From NCBI GenBank assembly GCA_030568195.1, contig JAJLTO010000010.1, positions 186,001 through 250,000 on the forward strand: a stretch of DNA of 64,000 nt. Direction: 5' to 3'. The position numbers and the translations under genes are program-made. Within the stretch, counting starts at the first letter, position 1. Each line of letters opens with the position of its first letter. The notes beneath the pieces were generated by a model, which was not told the DNA's origin, made no database searches, and saw only the letters and a list, made by a program, of their open reading frames with translations. This document shows, in pieces, positions 21,499 through 33,091 of this stretch. Source of the DNA: Dipodascopsis uninucleata var. uninucleata (lineage: Eukaryota > Ascomycota > Lipomycetes > Lipomycetales > Lipomycetaceae).

Positions 21499-22929
21499 TG
21501 TCAAACACTATACCGGGACCTGTAATTAAAGTAGCAGGCTAAGTGTCCAAGTTTAGGATATACAGTATTGCAGTTAAGCATCTATTACGTCTAAAAGGAA
21601 ATAAATAGCTGTAGTTGCCATGCGCTATCTTCATATCTTCGGTCAATTTTGTTGTACTCTGGTCTTCCTTTAGGCAAGGCACAACCTTAACTCTACGCTT
21701 CAAAAGCAAGACGCTCAGAAGTATATTCGATTCAACGTACTTTCCTCACTAGTGACGAGGCTGCATATTAGCTGTAATGGGCCTTGTATCTTGCTTGCCT
21801 TCTGTACTTTGTACCTTGTTTAAAATTAATTAGACAACTATTTTGTCTCTATCAGCCTCTTCTGTGCTCTGTGTGGACCCTGCATGCCTTGACATTTTAC
21901 TTATTTCACCATTCAAAATATAGAAGAACCAAACAACAAATCTTCGCGCTAGTTACATAGACGTATACTAATATCTTAAAAAGATCAATTATAGTGTAAA
22001 ATATTACTTTTCTACTGTAGACCGCTCATTTACAATTATTGTGGCTGCATTACGTACAGATATCTTGTTAAACGCATGATGCAATGACGTTTGCCAAGCA
22101 TGAGGAAGTGAGAATTCTGTTCAGGGTATCTGCATTTCTCGTAATTAGTTTCTGTTATTTTTCTTAGTTAGCTTTGCTTTGATCGAGAGTGAAACGATAT
22201 TGCTGCGTCCTTCGTTTTCGCACATGTAGTCTTGCTATACTGACGTATATAGCTACGAAGGAAAATACCACATGTACCGACCCTATACAGTGGTATGACC
22301 AGACTATCTCCTATCTTTCATGATAATTGAATTGTTACCTACTCCAAGAGCAGTACTTATCTTTTTGCTATTCTATGAAACTGTATTAACGGTGAAAACT
22401 GATAAGAGCTATAATGATATGTGCTGATTCTCAGGATGACAAGTTACTAGACCTTGAGAAACAATGTGATAAGATGCAGGAACACATTTTTATTAAACAT
22501 TAAATTAGTAATGTATAAAATAGGGCTCGGTAATAGCTGTCATTGACATGGACCAAGGGCTGGCACTAAAACACACGATACCTGTAGCTTTGATGTATAG
22601 AAGGGACAAAACCCTTATTTAATATATGACGTGTAAAAAAGGAATTGTATAATTTAAAGTGAATCTCAGGAACGCGATACTCTCTAGTTAAAAGTGTTAT
22701 TGAATTACGCAAGAAAAACAAAGCAAAAAATTAGAAGCAAGCTGGGTATATGTAGATATGCTCAAAACTCATGTCATGGAGATTAAAACTACAGGATGCT
22801 ATTCAAATTTCATTAAATCAGGTTCACATTAACATAATCAAACACTGACCAGTACATAAAATTCATTAGGCACGGTATCAGTGATCGAGTATCGAAATAT
22901 GAATATTCATCTATAAACGATTAGAGTTA

Positions 22930-24162
22930 CTAGTAGAACTGGAACCAACGCTTAAAGAGATTAAGTTCTCGCTTCTCAACATTGCGACGCCAGATCATAG
23001 TAGAATTACTAGAGGTGGTTGGCTGGGAGTCGTCAATAGTAACAATGTTCATAACAGTGGTCGTGGCATCGTAACTAGAGGGCGAAGTCGTAGAATTCGT
23101 ATAGTTGAGGTAAGGAGACATAGTAGCAGTGTACATAGTCGTGATAGTAGAAGTTGCAAAGATAGTTGTAGTAAGAGTGGTCGTAATGGCGTCTGTAGAG
23201 TTGTTATAGTAAATAGATGTACTAGAAACATACACAGTCTCTAGCCCACTAACACTACCGCTGGAGTACTCTTTAACAACGTAAGTAGTAGCAGCTGGCT
23301 TAGCAATACTCTGTGTCTCTGTACGGGTCAACGTCCTTGTAAGCGTAATATAACGAGTAGAGTCGGATTCTGTTGCAGCTGCGGCAGTTATTTTAACAGT
23401 CTGAGTAAGAGTCATGGTCGAAGGGACGGTCGTCGTTCCAGTTAAGGTATATGTACCTGCAGACAACGAAGTTGGAATATCAATTGAAGACGTTGGACTA
23501 GGAGAAGGAGACGCTGAAATGACAGGTGAAGAAGTAGAGAGTATTAAAGGAAGGTCGTCTGAAGGAGTGGGAGTGGTTCCCGCAGATGATGACGTCCTGG
23601 TCTCAGTCTTCGTCTTGGTTTCAGTAAGAGTTATAGTGCTCTCGACAGAAGAAGTCCCAAGACGTATTACATTAGTGCGCTCCGTTGTCATAGTCTTTAT
23701 AATGGTCTGGACAGACGGTGACACTATCTGACTTGTACCAGCATCCGAGGATCTTGTCACAGTGACATAAACCGTGATGGGCAGAGTGATAGTAGAGGTA
23801 ACATCTAAAAGACAAGACCAGATCAGTAACAATACTAAATAAAATCAGAAATGAGAGAAGCAAATTTCTCTTAACACACCTTCCACTTCGACAGCGGTCG
23901 TATAGAGAGTAGTAGAAGGGCTAGTCGCGTTGGGAAGACTGACTGGTGCCGAAGACGGACTGGCCGAAGAAGAGCTAGTGCTAACAGTGTAAGAGTACTC
24001 CGAGGTATCGTTTATAGAACCTCTTCTAAACAATTTGGGGACACGCTCTTCAGCATCAGATGATCTTTTGAAGAGGAGCGACTTGAATGGCAGACCATTA
24101 ACTCCCTCAGTAACGAGAGCGAGGAAGAGAATGGCCACAATTAAATTTAGCGCTCGCTGCAT
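22930..24162 (-). CDS. Secreted Ser/Thr-rich protein with Kex2-type dibasic sites
   Basis: Two exons, 23880-24162 and 22930-23804, encode 385 residues. The N-terminus is a clear signal peptide (MQRALNLIVAILFLALVTEG, cleavage near residue 23). Dibasic pairs lie at residues 32-33 (SLLFKR), 46-47 (KLFRR), 367-368, 372-373 (NVEKR) and 379-380 (NLFKR), so they sit at both ends and flank a long Thr/Ser-rich middle with several Asn-glycosylation sequons. No transmembrane segment or GPI-anchor signal is seen at the C-terminus, which ends WFQFY. It could be a soluble cell-wall or secreted glycoprotein, or a precursor cut by kexin into short peptides. I do not recognise a named family. The intron has donor GTGTGT and a TACTGAT branch site. 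Confidence 0.75.
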
Positions 24163-26122
24163 ACTGCGAAGAATGGGCTCTCTCTCGATGAGGATCGGTT
24201 CGACTTTTCACAGTTCGGTAAGTACGAATATTTGAGTATATGACTTATGTGACAAGCAGTATACTGTTTCGTACGAGCGTAAGTGATCTATATGTTCGTA
24301 TACAGGATTGGCACGGCTGTTGATCCAAAAAAAATTCGTCGAAGATGCTGAGATAATACACAGTTGGACTAAGCGCAAAGCTATCTCGGCTTTGGTATAA
24401 AGAAAGAGACGGAAAGGAGCGTTTGAACGGCAAAGAGAAAACAGAATCTAATGAACGACTGAAGATAAGAAGAGAGAGTGTGTAGGTAAGAACAGAGGAA
24501 TTGAAAGCGAACGGAAAGTGCAAGGAAAGTACAACCAAGTTAACGATGTCTGTTTTAGACGTTGCAGGCAAGCGACACTATATATGCAATGTATGCAAGT
24601 TTATTAACTACATGCTGTAGTAGACTCTCCAACAATAAGCAGAAGCCTTTCATTTAAAATTAGGCGCAGAATTTAGATTATTTCCCGCTTCGTGCCACGA
24701 TAGCGCTGACAAAACTGATTTCAAATATTCTTATATTTAAGATTCTTCGTTCTCTCCTGGACACTAAGCTCGACGGACGTTCTGGACTTGCTAGCACTGG
24801 TAAGTCGGGTAGATCATTTTGCCTTGTCACCTGCATTTGACCAGCCCTGAGGCTTCTGGCTCCGAGGAATGCAGTATATTAAAAGGGATAGTAGCACTTA
24901 CGAGGGGAGGCAATAGGATTTGGTTGGAAGCTGCCGCACTTGGATTGTTTGAGTGTTTTAGAAGTATCCGAGGCCCTTATCTTATAAATCTTGTTCTTTG
25001 TGTCTGTCTGTACGATCCACTCAAAGACTACCACCTCAGGACTAAGGTGTCTCCTTAGGCGTTAGATGCGACTAAACTTAGCAGTCTGCTTAAGGCTGTG
25101 CTTTATGTGTGAATGAGCTTTTGCTTGGCTCGCCACGGACAAAGGATACACATGCACTCATTTTCTGCTACATCCTTAAAACCTGACGCATACTGCGTCG
25201 TGAGCTATTATTGACAAGATCATAGAATGATCATATGAAGACGACTATTAAACTGTAAGCAAATAGCTAGTATATATTAGGTTGAATGTGCCTGAACCTA
25301 ATCCAACTTTCCATGCTATCGTGAGGACATTGTTGGCCGATTTATTTTTGTTTTGCCTCCTGCACTCCTTTATTAATCTTAATTTGTAGATATAATTATT
25401 CAAAACGCGTCACGTATCGCAATATAGCTATAGAGGACAGCAAATCAGTGCTGTTGCGCTCAATTTTGCGGTCTACTGTCTACGTTCTAGCCACGAACGA
25501 ATCCGATAAAATAAATCATTGTTACATGGGGTTCAGGATTCGCGATCGTTCTATACTCCTCGGCAACAACAATCTTTCACACTTGCCAGCATGGGCCTGT
25601 TAAGTTTCTTCTCCAAAGCGCAATGCTACGTCTCTAGTCTTGGACCCTTGACCAGGCACTGAAAATTTTTTTGAGTTTGTAGGCTGTTGAAGGAGACCAT
25701 GCCGCTTGAGCAGCAGTAATATCGTCAACGCTATATATCCCAATATACCATAACAAAGTGGCATAATGGGCACTATATCTGAGCTAGTCCCATCCTTCCT
25801 AGCTTAGCTAAACAGCGACGCGCTCTGCCTTGCAACCATCTTCAAAACAGACCAGTAGTAAGTGTCGCTGTACTAAACGCTGTCATCTACTTTATATTTG
25901 CCTGACGACGCTGCCAGATTCTGTCATATTGTGGCAAGAGGCAGGCGGAAGCGAAGACAGCTACATTATTCATTAGTGAGTTGGCTGCAGCGTATTATGT
26001 TATTTTAGTTGTCTCCTATTTGCAGGTCCGTTTCTATGTGGTATGCGGAGCCTCGCGTTGTCGTTCTTGCCTGTATCCCACTGCGGCTTCGAGCTATGTC
26101 GGTCAGCAGCGTCGAAGACATG

Positions 26123-26154
<32 letters not shown>

Positions 26155-26833
26155 CTGCGCTGGCGAGCTCCTGCTAGGGATATAAGTCGCATTATGTAAC
26201 GGGATAGGGCTGCGATTGCGCGCACGCGTAGTCTAGCGCAGCTTGGATAACCGAGAGTGGGCATAATGGTATTTGGCAGGCTTCGGTGTGAATCCTTCCA
26301 TTCCACCCCAGAACATCTTTAAGGTTTCTGCGGCGTGGATAAACCAGTTCGTCCGAGCTATATAATACAGGCCAGTTCGGCTTAATATATCTGGTCATTG
26401 GTGCCATTTGTTGTAGGACGGAGGTATTACTGTTGCATTCTTTAGCTAGTTTTAGGGTGCTATGCTCTTGTGGAGACCCTTAAAACAGTTTACGCAATAT
26501 TGACATATGCGGATATTGCAGCATTTTACCCCATAGGAATTCCGCGATCCTGGAAATAAGCAAGAGTCACAGTAGAATATTGATCTGGTAAAACTGAACG
26601 CGTGAATTGATGGGGCTATAGTCAACCTTGACCTCAGGCTGACTACTGTAGATCTCCACTTGATTCTAACACGAATACGAACAAATGATCTTCTACTCAG
26701 CACACGAAGACAGGCCATTATATATGTCTGCACTTTTCGCAACTTCCAGTTATTATCTACTCTGTCTTGTGTTTGGATAATATTGTAGTGTGGATATTTT
26801 ATTACGACCTAGTGCACGTACTGTTATAACGTC
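24163..26833. other. Gene-free island 4 (2.7 kb)
   Basis: The promoter of the secreted-protein gene occupies the left end and that of the glutathione transferase the right. Between them are frames up to about 108 codons without family character, and a long TA repeat at 26127. A frame at 24245-24571 (minus) lies immediately upstream of the secreted-protein start and is probably leader or promoter. Confidence 0.55.
26127..26154. repeat. TA dinucleotide repeat (28 bp)
   Basis: Fourteen uninterrupted TA units. Confidence 0.95.
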
Positions 26834-27653
26834 ATGGAACAGAGCGCGGTCCAGTCTCAGAAACCAAAACTTATTCTCCACTGGTATAGATCCACTGATT
26901 TCCTTCAAAAAAATGAAGGATGAGAATTAAAATAAAATATTCTAGAATCTAACGCTTGCTCTTTATAGGTTGGAGTTTTCTCGATCTCATCGGATATTAT
27001 GGCTGTTGGAAGAGCTAGGTCTCGAATATGAAATCAAGTTGTACCATCGAGACAAGAAGACCAGATTGGCCGATCCAGCGTTAGCAAAGATCCATCCTCT
27101 AGGAAAGTCGCCCGTATTAGAAGATGGAGATAAGATAATTGCTGAAAGCGGACTTATAATTGACTACTTAATAACAAACTATGGCCAAAAAAGCGAACTG
27201 ATCCCAAAGACAGCAGATGACCAATTTCAGGTCAAATACTATCTATACTATGCTGAAGCCAGTTTACAGCCTACCATGCTTCTCCTGTTCATCTCTCAGA
27301 CAGTGAGAAATGGCCCAATGCCCTTCTTCATACGTCCGATTGCTAGAAAAATAATGGACCAAGTCGATGCATCTTATGCGGGTCCCGATGCTGTAAAGAA
27401 TCTCAAGTATCTAGAGTCACAACTGAAGTCCGTGGGAACCGGCTATTTTGTTGGCAACACACTCACGGGTGCAGACATCATACTTTCATTTCCTCTTGAA
27501 ATGGCGGTCTCACGAGCTGGCCTTAACTCTACTAAGTATCCCTTACTCTCTAAATGGATTGATGATATTCACTCTCGTGAAGCATACAAGCGCGCAAATG
27601 AAAAGATTTCGGAAACTGGATTTGCGAAAAACTACTCGAACTACAAATTATGA
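26834..27653 (+). CDS. GTT1: Glutathione S-transferase, Gtt1-like
   Basis: Conjugates glutathione to electrophiles; yeast Gtt1 is ER-associated. Two exons, 26834-26883 and 26969-27653, encode 244 residues. The junction rebuilds LILHWLEFSRSHRILWLLEE, which matches the thioredoxin-fold start of fungal Gtt1 with its HSRAFR-like active-site loop. It is followed by IHPLGKSPVLEDGD and the glutathione-binding ESGLIIDYL. The C-terminal helical domain has YYLYYAEASLQP, VGNTLTGADIILSFPLEMA (N-cap motif TGADI) and a C-terminal SKWID. The donor is GTATAG, atypical, but the acceptor and CTAAC branch site are good and the phase is exact. Without exon 1 no ATG would precede the conserved start. Confidence 0.93.
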
Positions 27654-28111
27654 ATGGCCCGCTATTCAAGACAAACATATTCAACAATATAATATTCCAA
27701 CTTTTGTAGTCTATTTATATTTACCATTCTTGTCATTTATAATAATTTGTACATGTCGTATACTTCAGATCAAGTTAATGGTTCTGCAAATAAATTAGTT
27801 AATGTAAATGGTGATCGTTGTGGGTGCGCAAGAAACACCCAAGCGAACATCAAACTATATTTACTGAAAGCGTTCAAACCACAGAAAATAATTTATATCA
27901 AGCCAGTCTACTAAAATTAACCTCTCCTACCTCAACTATTAAATAGCCAAGAAGGAAAAGTCGGATATATCATTTATTGAGGCAGATTGAGGAATATTAA
28001 ACCAAGCTTGGCTCAAATTGTATAGCCTCTTATATATATATATATATTTCAAGGCGCGCATTGTGCTAATGAGCTCGCTGTCATAAGAAACGGATTGCTC
28101 AATATTCTATA
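27654..28111. other. Intergenic, GTT1 3' flank and GTR2 promoter
   Basis: About 460 bases. It includes a 6-bp hairpin TGGGTG/CACCCA at 27821-27841, about 170 bases past the GTT1 stop, and a TA repeat of 18 bp at 28030-28047. Confidence 0.6.
28030..28047. repeat. TA repeat (18 bp) upstream of GTR2
   Basis: Nine uninterrupted TA units, about 65 bases before the GTR2 start. Confidence 0.9.
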
Positions 28112-29247
28112 ATGGAGCAGGCAATAAGTACGGCAACTACAATGGCGTCAGAGCAACTGAACAAACTTCCACGGAGAGAATATCCGTTACCTAGGATAGT
28201 TATGATGGGTTTACGAAGGTAAGATATATGATAGTTTAGTCTAATGGCAAATGCGCTGGTGTAATTCTAGTCTATTGACGATGAGAGATTTACTAATTGG
28301 TCGACTATAGAGGAGGAAAGTCTTCCATTTGCCAGGTTATGTTCCATAACATGCAACCTCTAGACACACTATATATTGAAAGTACTACATCACCTACGAC
28401 TTCACTTTTCAGCTCATTTGTAGATTTTCAAGTCGTTGAGTTGCCTGGACAGATAAATTTCACCGAAGATATCATAGATGCAGAGCGAATATTTTCAAAT
28501 GTTGGCGCTCTTATTTACGTTATCGATAGTCAGGATGAGTATATAAACTCTTTGGCAAACCTTCATTCTATCGTAGTTCAGGCAGTTCAAGTGAATCCTT
28601 CTATAAACATCGAGGTTTTCATTCATAAGGTTGATGGCTTAAGCGAAGACTTTCGACTAGACGCACAACGTGACATTACGCAGCGAGTAACTGATGAACT
28701 TCTCGATGTCGGCTTGGTCAATGTGTCTATCTCGTTCCATCTTACTAGTATTTTCGATCATTCTATCTACGAAGCGTTTTCGCGTGTCGTTCAGAAGCTG
28801 ATACCACAGTTGGGGACCCTAGAAAACCTTTTGAACGTTCTTTGTCAGCATTCCGGAATCGAAAAGGCATTTTTGTTCGACATGGGCTCGAAAATATTTG
28901 TCGCTACCGATTCGAGTCCGATGGATATTCCTGTTTACGAGATTTGCACCGATTTCATAGACATTACTGTTGATATGAGTAGTCTATATACTACTGATAG
29001 ACTCGGGAGCAAGCAAAACCAGACAGCGGCAGGCGATCAGAGCCAAGCAACGACGGTAGCCACTCCACGTCCCATAGGCTCTACTTCTCACTTGAACAAC
29101 GGTGTTATACTTTATCTACAGCAAATGGTTAAAGGATTGGCTTTGGTATGTCTTATGCGAAAAGAGAGTATGCCAAAAATTGCCTTAGTAGAGTATAATA
29201 TCGAATTCTTTAGGGACGCTTTGGAGCAGTTGTGGCTAATTGGCTAA
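28112..29247 (+). CDS. GTR2: Rag-family GTPase Gtr2 (RagC/D type)
   Basis: One half of the Gtr1-Gtr2 heterodimer that relays amino-acid status to TORC1 at the vacuole. Two exons, 28112-28218 and 28311-29247, encode 347 residues. The P-loop GLRRGGKSSICQVMFHN spans the intron; Gtr2/RagC proteins have GLRRSGKSSI with HNM. Then come TLYIEST, VVELPGQ (switch II without the usual WDxxGQ Trp-Asp, as in RagC), VGALIYVIDSQDEY and IEVFIHKVDGL (HKVDGL is the RagC/D G4 form). A C-terminal roadblock-like domain follows: SGIEKAFLFD, KIFVATDSSP, ALVCLMRKE. A TACTAAT branch site precedes the acceptor. Confidence 0.95.
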
Positions 29248-29665
29248 GCACGAGCGAGGACTACAGAATATGGGCGTCTGAGGTTTATGTGATTAAAGTC
29301 AAGAGTATTTGCATTATAAGTTTTGTAACTTTTAAGTAGGATTGCTGGATTTGATTATAATAATAGTATTGAATACATCGACTTAAAAAAGATTGCGATT
29401 CGTTCGCTCTAGAATCCTAGATTCATGTAAAATTAAAAAAGGTTTCTTAGAAAATGGCTGGTGCACTGTTGGAGATCAGCGCTCCAATTCTCCCACAGTG
29501 GACTTTCTCCCTAATAATAGTAAACAAAATAAACAACTTCGACGTGCCAGATACAGCAAACCAGATATACGATTTTAGACCTTAGCATCACGCGCATTGA
29601 AGCACTCGTTTCCAATAGTACAAATTGTCTCTACGGTATTGATATTTTGCATTTGTAAATATTAA
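29248..29665. other. Intergenic, GTR2 3' flank and SAP18 promoter
   Basis: About 420 AT-rich bases. One short frame (61 codons) has no family character. Confidence 0.6.
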
Positions 29666-30285
29666 ATGTCGAACGCTGCTCCTATAAAAGTGGATCGCCA
29701 AAAAGTTCCGCCCTTTCTGCTGCGATTATTCTTTAAGCAGGGCGGTTTTCATTCTCTAGATGATTTTAGCTCGCCTCGGAGATTTCCAGTGGATGAAGAG
29801 TTGCAGATCTACACTTGGTAAGTCTGGCTTCTCCTTATGTTAGGTGCTTTTAAAGAGCTCGTACTATCGATCTATGCAGAAGTATAGAAATCAGACCAGA
29901 CTCTCAGATGCTACTGGTGTCTGCAAGCACGGCTAGATTACTAATTTACGTAACTAGGCGCGACTGCACCCTGAAAGAACTTCATAGTCTCCTGGCATCT
30001 GCCGTTCCAGAGGCTGCCAATGCCAGATGCAAGTTTCGATTGGTGTATTTGGCGCGTAATGGACATGGGGAATACACTAAGCGCGACATTGGAATATACT
30101 CGCCCAGGACAGACATCAACAATGGGCCAGGTGCAAAGAGAGACACTCTAGCACATTTACGATTCATGATTGGAGATTTTATAGACGTAAGTTACTCAGA
30201 TACTGTCTCTGAACCTCCTGGATTAGGCTTTCGTATAAAGCAACAGAGTGGGGACAAAGACACCAGGGATGACGACAATGAATAG
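29666..30285 (+). CDS. SAP18: SAP18-like Sin3-associated protein
   Basis: Ubiquitin-fold subunit associated with the Sin3-HDAC complex and with the ASAP splicing complex in other eukaryotes. Two exons, 29666-29817 and 29958-30285, encode 159 residues. Exon 1 has IKVDRQKVPPFLLRLFFKQGG and ends in EELQIYTW; the splice rebuilds TW-RDCTLKELHSLL, the SAP18 signature (YTWxDATLKEL). The rest holds FRLVYLARNGHGEYTKRDIG and LRFMIGDFIDVSY. The acceptor after TAACTAG (29957) with a TACTAAT branch site fixes the frame; reading on without splicing also leaves an open frame from 29908, but that would interrupt the conserved block. SAP18 is missing from budding yeast, so its presence points to a non-Saccharomyces lineage. 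Confidence 0.9.
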
Positions 30286-30733
30286 TCTGTGCTGCCTGCA
30301 TATAATATCGGGACATCTGGCGTTCCGTCATGCGATTTTGTCGGAAACGCAACCGCATCAGATTTTTGCTGACTATCACCATGGAGATCGGAAGGAGACA
30401 GCCCGATATAAATACTACTTAATATATTTCTTACTTGAGTGATTCTATCAATTTGATCAGACACAAAAGAGGACCATTTTAATGAGAGGGCGCATAAGTG
30501 GGTGCATAAATGTACATGAGTTTTTCCATCTGGCAGGCACCAGCATTGTGCGCATGTTCATGTTTTACGGATATGGAATTGATACTGCGCTATAGCCTCT
30601 ACTGTAACATTATCACATTCGGGTCATGTGATGGTTCTCTTAAGTGTCTTGCAGTGCTCTTCTCTGCTTTTGTGTACTGTGTGTCCTTTGGCACGGACAT
30701 GAGCTTCAGTCGCGAAGAGTTTGCTTGTTATTC

Positions 30734-30759
30734 GTGGTACTGCATCAGTGCAGTACCAC
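30734..30759. repeat. 11-bp perfect hairpin
   Basis: GTGGTACTGCA and TGCAGTACCAC pair perfectly around a TCAG loop. Confidence 0.9.
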
Positions 30760-31082
30760 ATGTGGCCCACTTTAAAATTTAGTAAGTTCAATGAGACCAG
30801 AGCCGAGTTGCTGGGCCCTTCTGGCTATGGTTGCGTTTAAATGTATAAATGATTGAGAATTGAGGCGCAAGACGCGCGGTATTAGAAGTGTAGACCCCAA
30901 ACACAATGAACCACCTAGTGGCTGGAAAGACTAGACTTTAAAGCAAGGAAGATCTGGATAGACATGAACGTAATGTCGCCACTGCTTCAATAGCATGTAG
31001 TCAATCTAGAGGACGCCCAAGAATTGTAGGAATCACGATCCAGACTAAGATCTAAATACGCAACTGTGCAAACAAGTAGCTC

Positions 31083-31116
31083 GGTTAGACCAAATCTCTG
31101 GTTAGACCAAATCTCT
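31083..31116. repeat. 17-bp tandem duplication
   Basis: GGTTAGACCAAATCTCT occurs twice head to tail with no mismatch, so the duplication is recent or maintained. Confidence 0.92.
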
Positions 31117-31584
31117 GCCTGTTGTCCCTTTTCATCCAACACTAGCAACAAGCCGTTTCTAGTATTACTACAGCTTCTGGTCTACGCCATTTTGGAGATG
31201 AAGTAGCTCCTGCGTTGTATGTTGTGCTGGCCAGCTAGCAGACGAGAAGTACGACTCCGCTTGCATTGGCCTTCTGTCTACAGTTTTGCAGCTTGAACCC
31301 TAACAAGTGGATATCCCTGGTCGGTCGCTATCCCTATCTTTTTATTAATTTATTATTACCTTTCTGTGATGTAAGCGTTTTATGTAAGTTAATTTACTGC
31401 TGATTTCAGTATACGCCCGTAACACTCCAGCTAGCACTCCTTCTCGCGCATGCGCCATATAGCTTCTAGTGCATGAGCTCGTAATCTTAACGCCAATCTT
31501 AGGTCCGGTCATCCGTACCGACAAACGGATGCTGTGTCCGTGGCTCTCGGTCTCGCCTGAGTTGTAACTGATACTGAAGTTGCC

Positions 31585-31603
31585 GGTGCCGGACCCCGGC
31601 ACC
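31585..31603. repeat. GC-rich 8-bp hairpin
   Basis: GGTGCCGG and CCGGCACC pair perfectly around a three-base ACC loop. Confidence 0.9.
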
Positions 31604-32900
31604 TAGCCAATATATTGCGTGGGCTGATTAGACCATAGCACTCGTTCACAGATATACTAGAGCTACAAAAGCGTACAAACCCCTCGTTTATATTCTAGCC
31701 ACTCAGCAATTTCATAAGCGCACGATATGAGGAGAGGACTGAAATGACAGCGAGATCCACAAGAAGATGCACAGTATGCAATAATAAAATGAGTGCGGGA
31801 CTGTTCTGGATACGGACTGGCCAGCTTAGCGATACCAGTTCCCTAAAAAATGCAACTGCGTAATTATTTTTTAGTAAGGATGATAGCTCTTAAGAGTATT
31901 GAGCCGCTGTTTTGTAGGGCCGGCAAATGTGATTATTGTGGGACTCCTCTGCTCAAATCAAGCTTACACAGGCAGTAGAGCAGCCATTAGCGAAGAATAG
32001 TCACCACAGTTGTATAGACTATGCCACAGGTGACACTGAGGCATTCAAACTATTCGGAGCTAGTGACAGCACGATGAGTTGACTGTACACAGATGAATCC
32101 ATATTTAACAGCTATATGTCACAAGGCATATGGTAGTCTCTGGAATTTCTTTGAGTGCTATGACCATAAGATCGTATCTCATCGACTCAGTGACAGAGCT
32201 GACTACAGTTTTGAGAGACAGCCACAGTGCAAGATCATGCTTCCTGTACTCCTGAGCGTTTTGCTGCGAATGGATAAACTACGATTCTCACTCTAAAAAA
32301 CTAGTGATTCATCAGATTCAGCAGGATTCGCAGCCCGCAGTGTAAAGTTTAGAAACATCGCGAATTAAAGCGACCGTTAACCATGGCGTTATATCAGTAG
32401 AGTGTAAAGGTAATGCAAGGCGAAGATAGGACGGATATAGGGAGAGTATGCTAGTTAACGCAGCAGTAAACAGCTTACAAATATATAAGAGGCGGTGTTG
32501 GCAACGTAAGAACTTTTATTAGGGAAAAAACACTAAAATGAGAGTTATTCCGAGTACTATTTATCTGTCGTAATTATGAGCGCGGTAAAAAAGTCAGCCG
32601 GGCCAACAGTCGCAGCCTGTAATGTTTCTCGCAGTGGCAAGATTTACTCCTCAGCATCCCTAAAACAGAACCGCAGTCGCCAGGAGATAAAAAAATAAAG
32701 CCCATACCCAGGACAAATAGCCATTGATCAACGCCAGCCATCACACACATACGAGAGGGTTAAAAGTGTAGACAAGAGACTGACCATATCTACCCATATG
32801 CAGACAGACAAGAGACCACACGGTAAAAATTTTTTTTTTCATAGCAGTCTTAGATTCCAGAGAATCTCACAATATTACGTTCTCAAATAACGAGTAGCGT

Positions 32901-33091
32901 GCGGGTTTCTGGTCGAGTAGTGCGAGAGACGAAGCGTCGCAGCTGCAAAAGAGAGCTACAAAAAGTGGACTAAAAAGAGGGAGAAAAGCTAGGTAGCACC
33001 AGCTAGAGGCAGCGAGCATCTAGCTCTCAACATAAGAGAGGAGGCACGTCTCTTCTCTTCTATATTATCTTTAGATTCACACCATCTCTAG
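32901..33091 (+). promoter_or_regulatory. Probable 5' leader of the LAMMER kinase gene
   Basis: The last 190 bases before the kinase start are purine-rich, with repeated GCTAG/AGCTAG and GAGAG words, and end in a pyrimidine stretch CTCTTCTCTTCTATATT. This looks like a core promoter or long leader; no transcript data are available. Confidence 0.35.

Larger units (their letters stand above)
20068..22929. other. Gene-free island 3 (2.9 kb)
   Basis: The left end is the phosphatase promoter and the right end the 3' flank of the secreted-protein gene. It contains a hexamer repeat (20521), a hairpin abutting a TGACGTCA word (21473-21498) and a segment near 21620 similar to 17617. No exon chain could be supported. 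Confidence 0.6.
30286..32900. other. Gene-free island 5
   Basis: Roughly 2.6 kb with frames up to 90 codons and no family character. It carries an 11-bp perfect hairpin (30734), a 17-bp tandem duplication (31083) and a GC-rich 8-bp hairpin (31585). Confidence 0.6.

Noticed and set aside
12019-33091. Transposon or virus-derived element in the gene-free islands
   Set aside because: No reverse transcriptase, transposase, integrase or capsid text and no terminal repeats recognised in any frame; decayed elements remain possible but unsupported.
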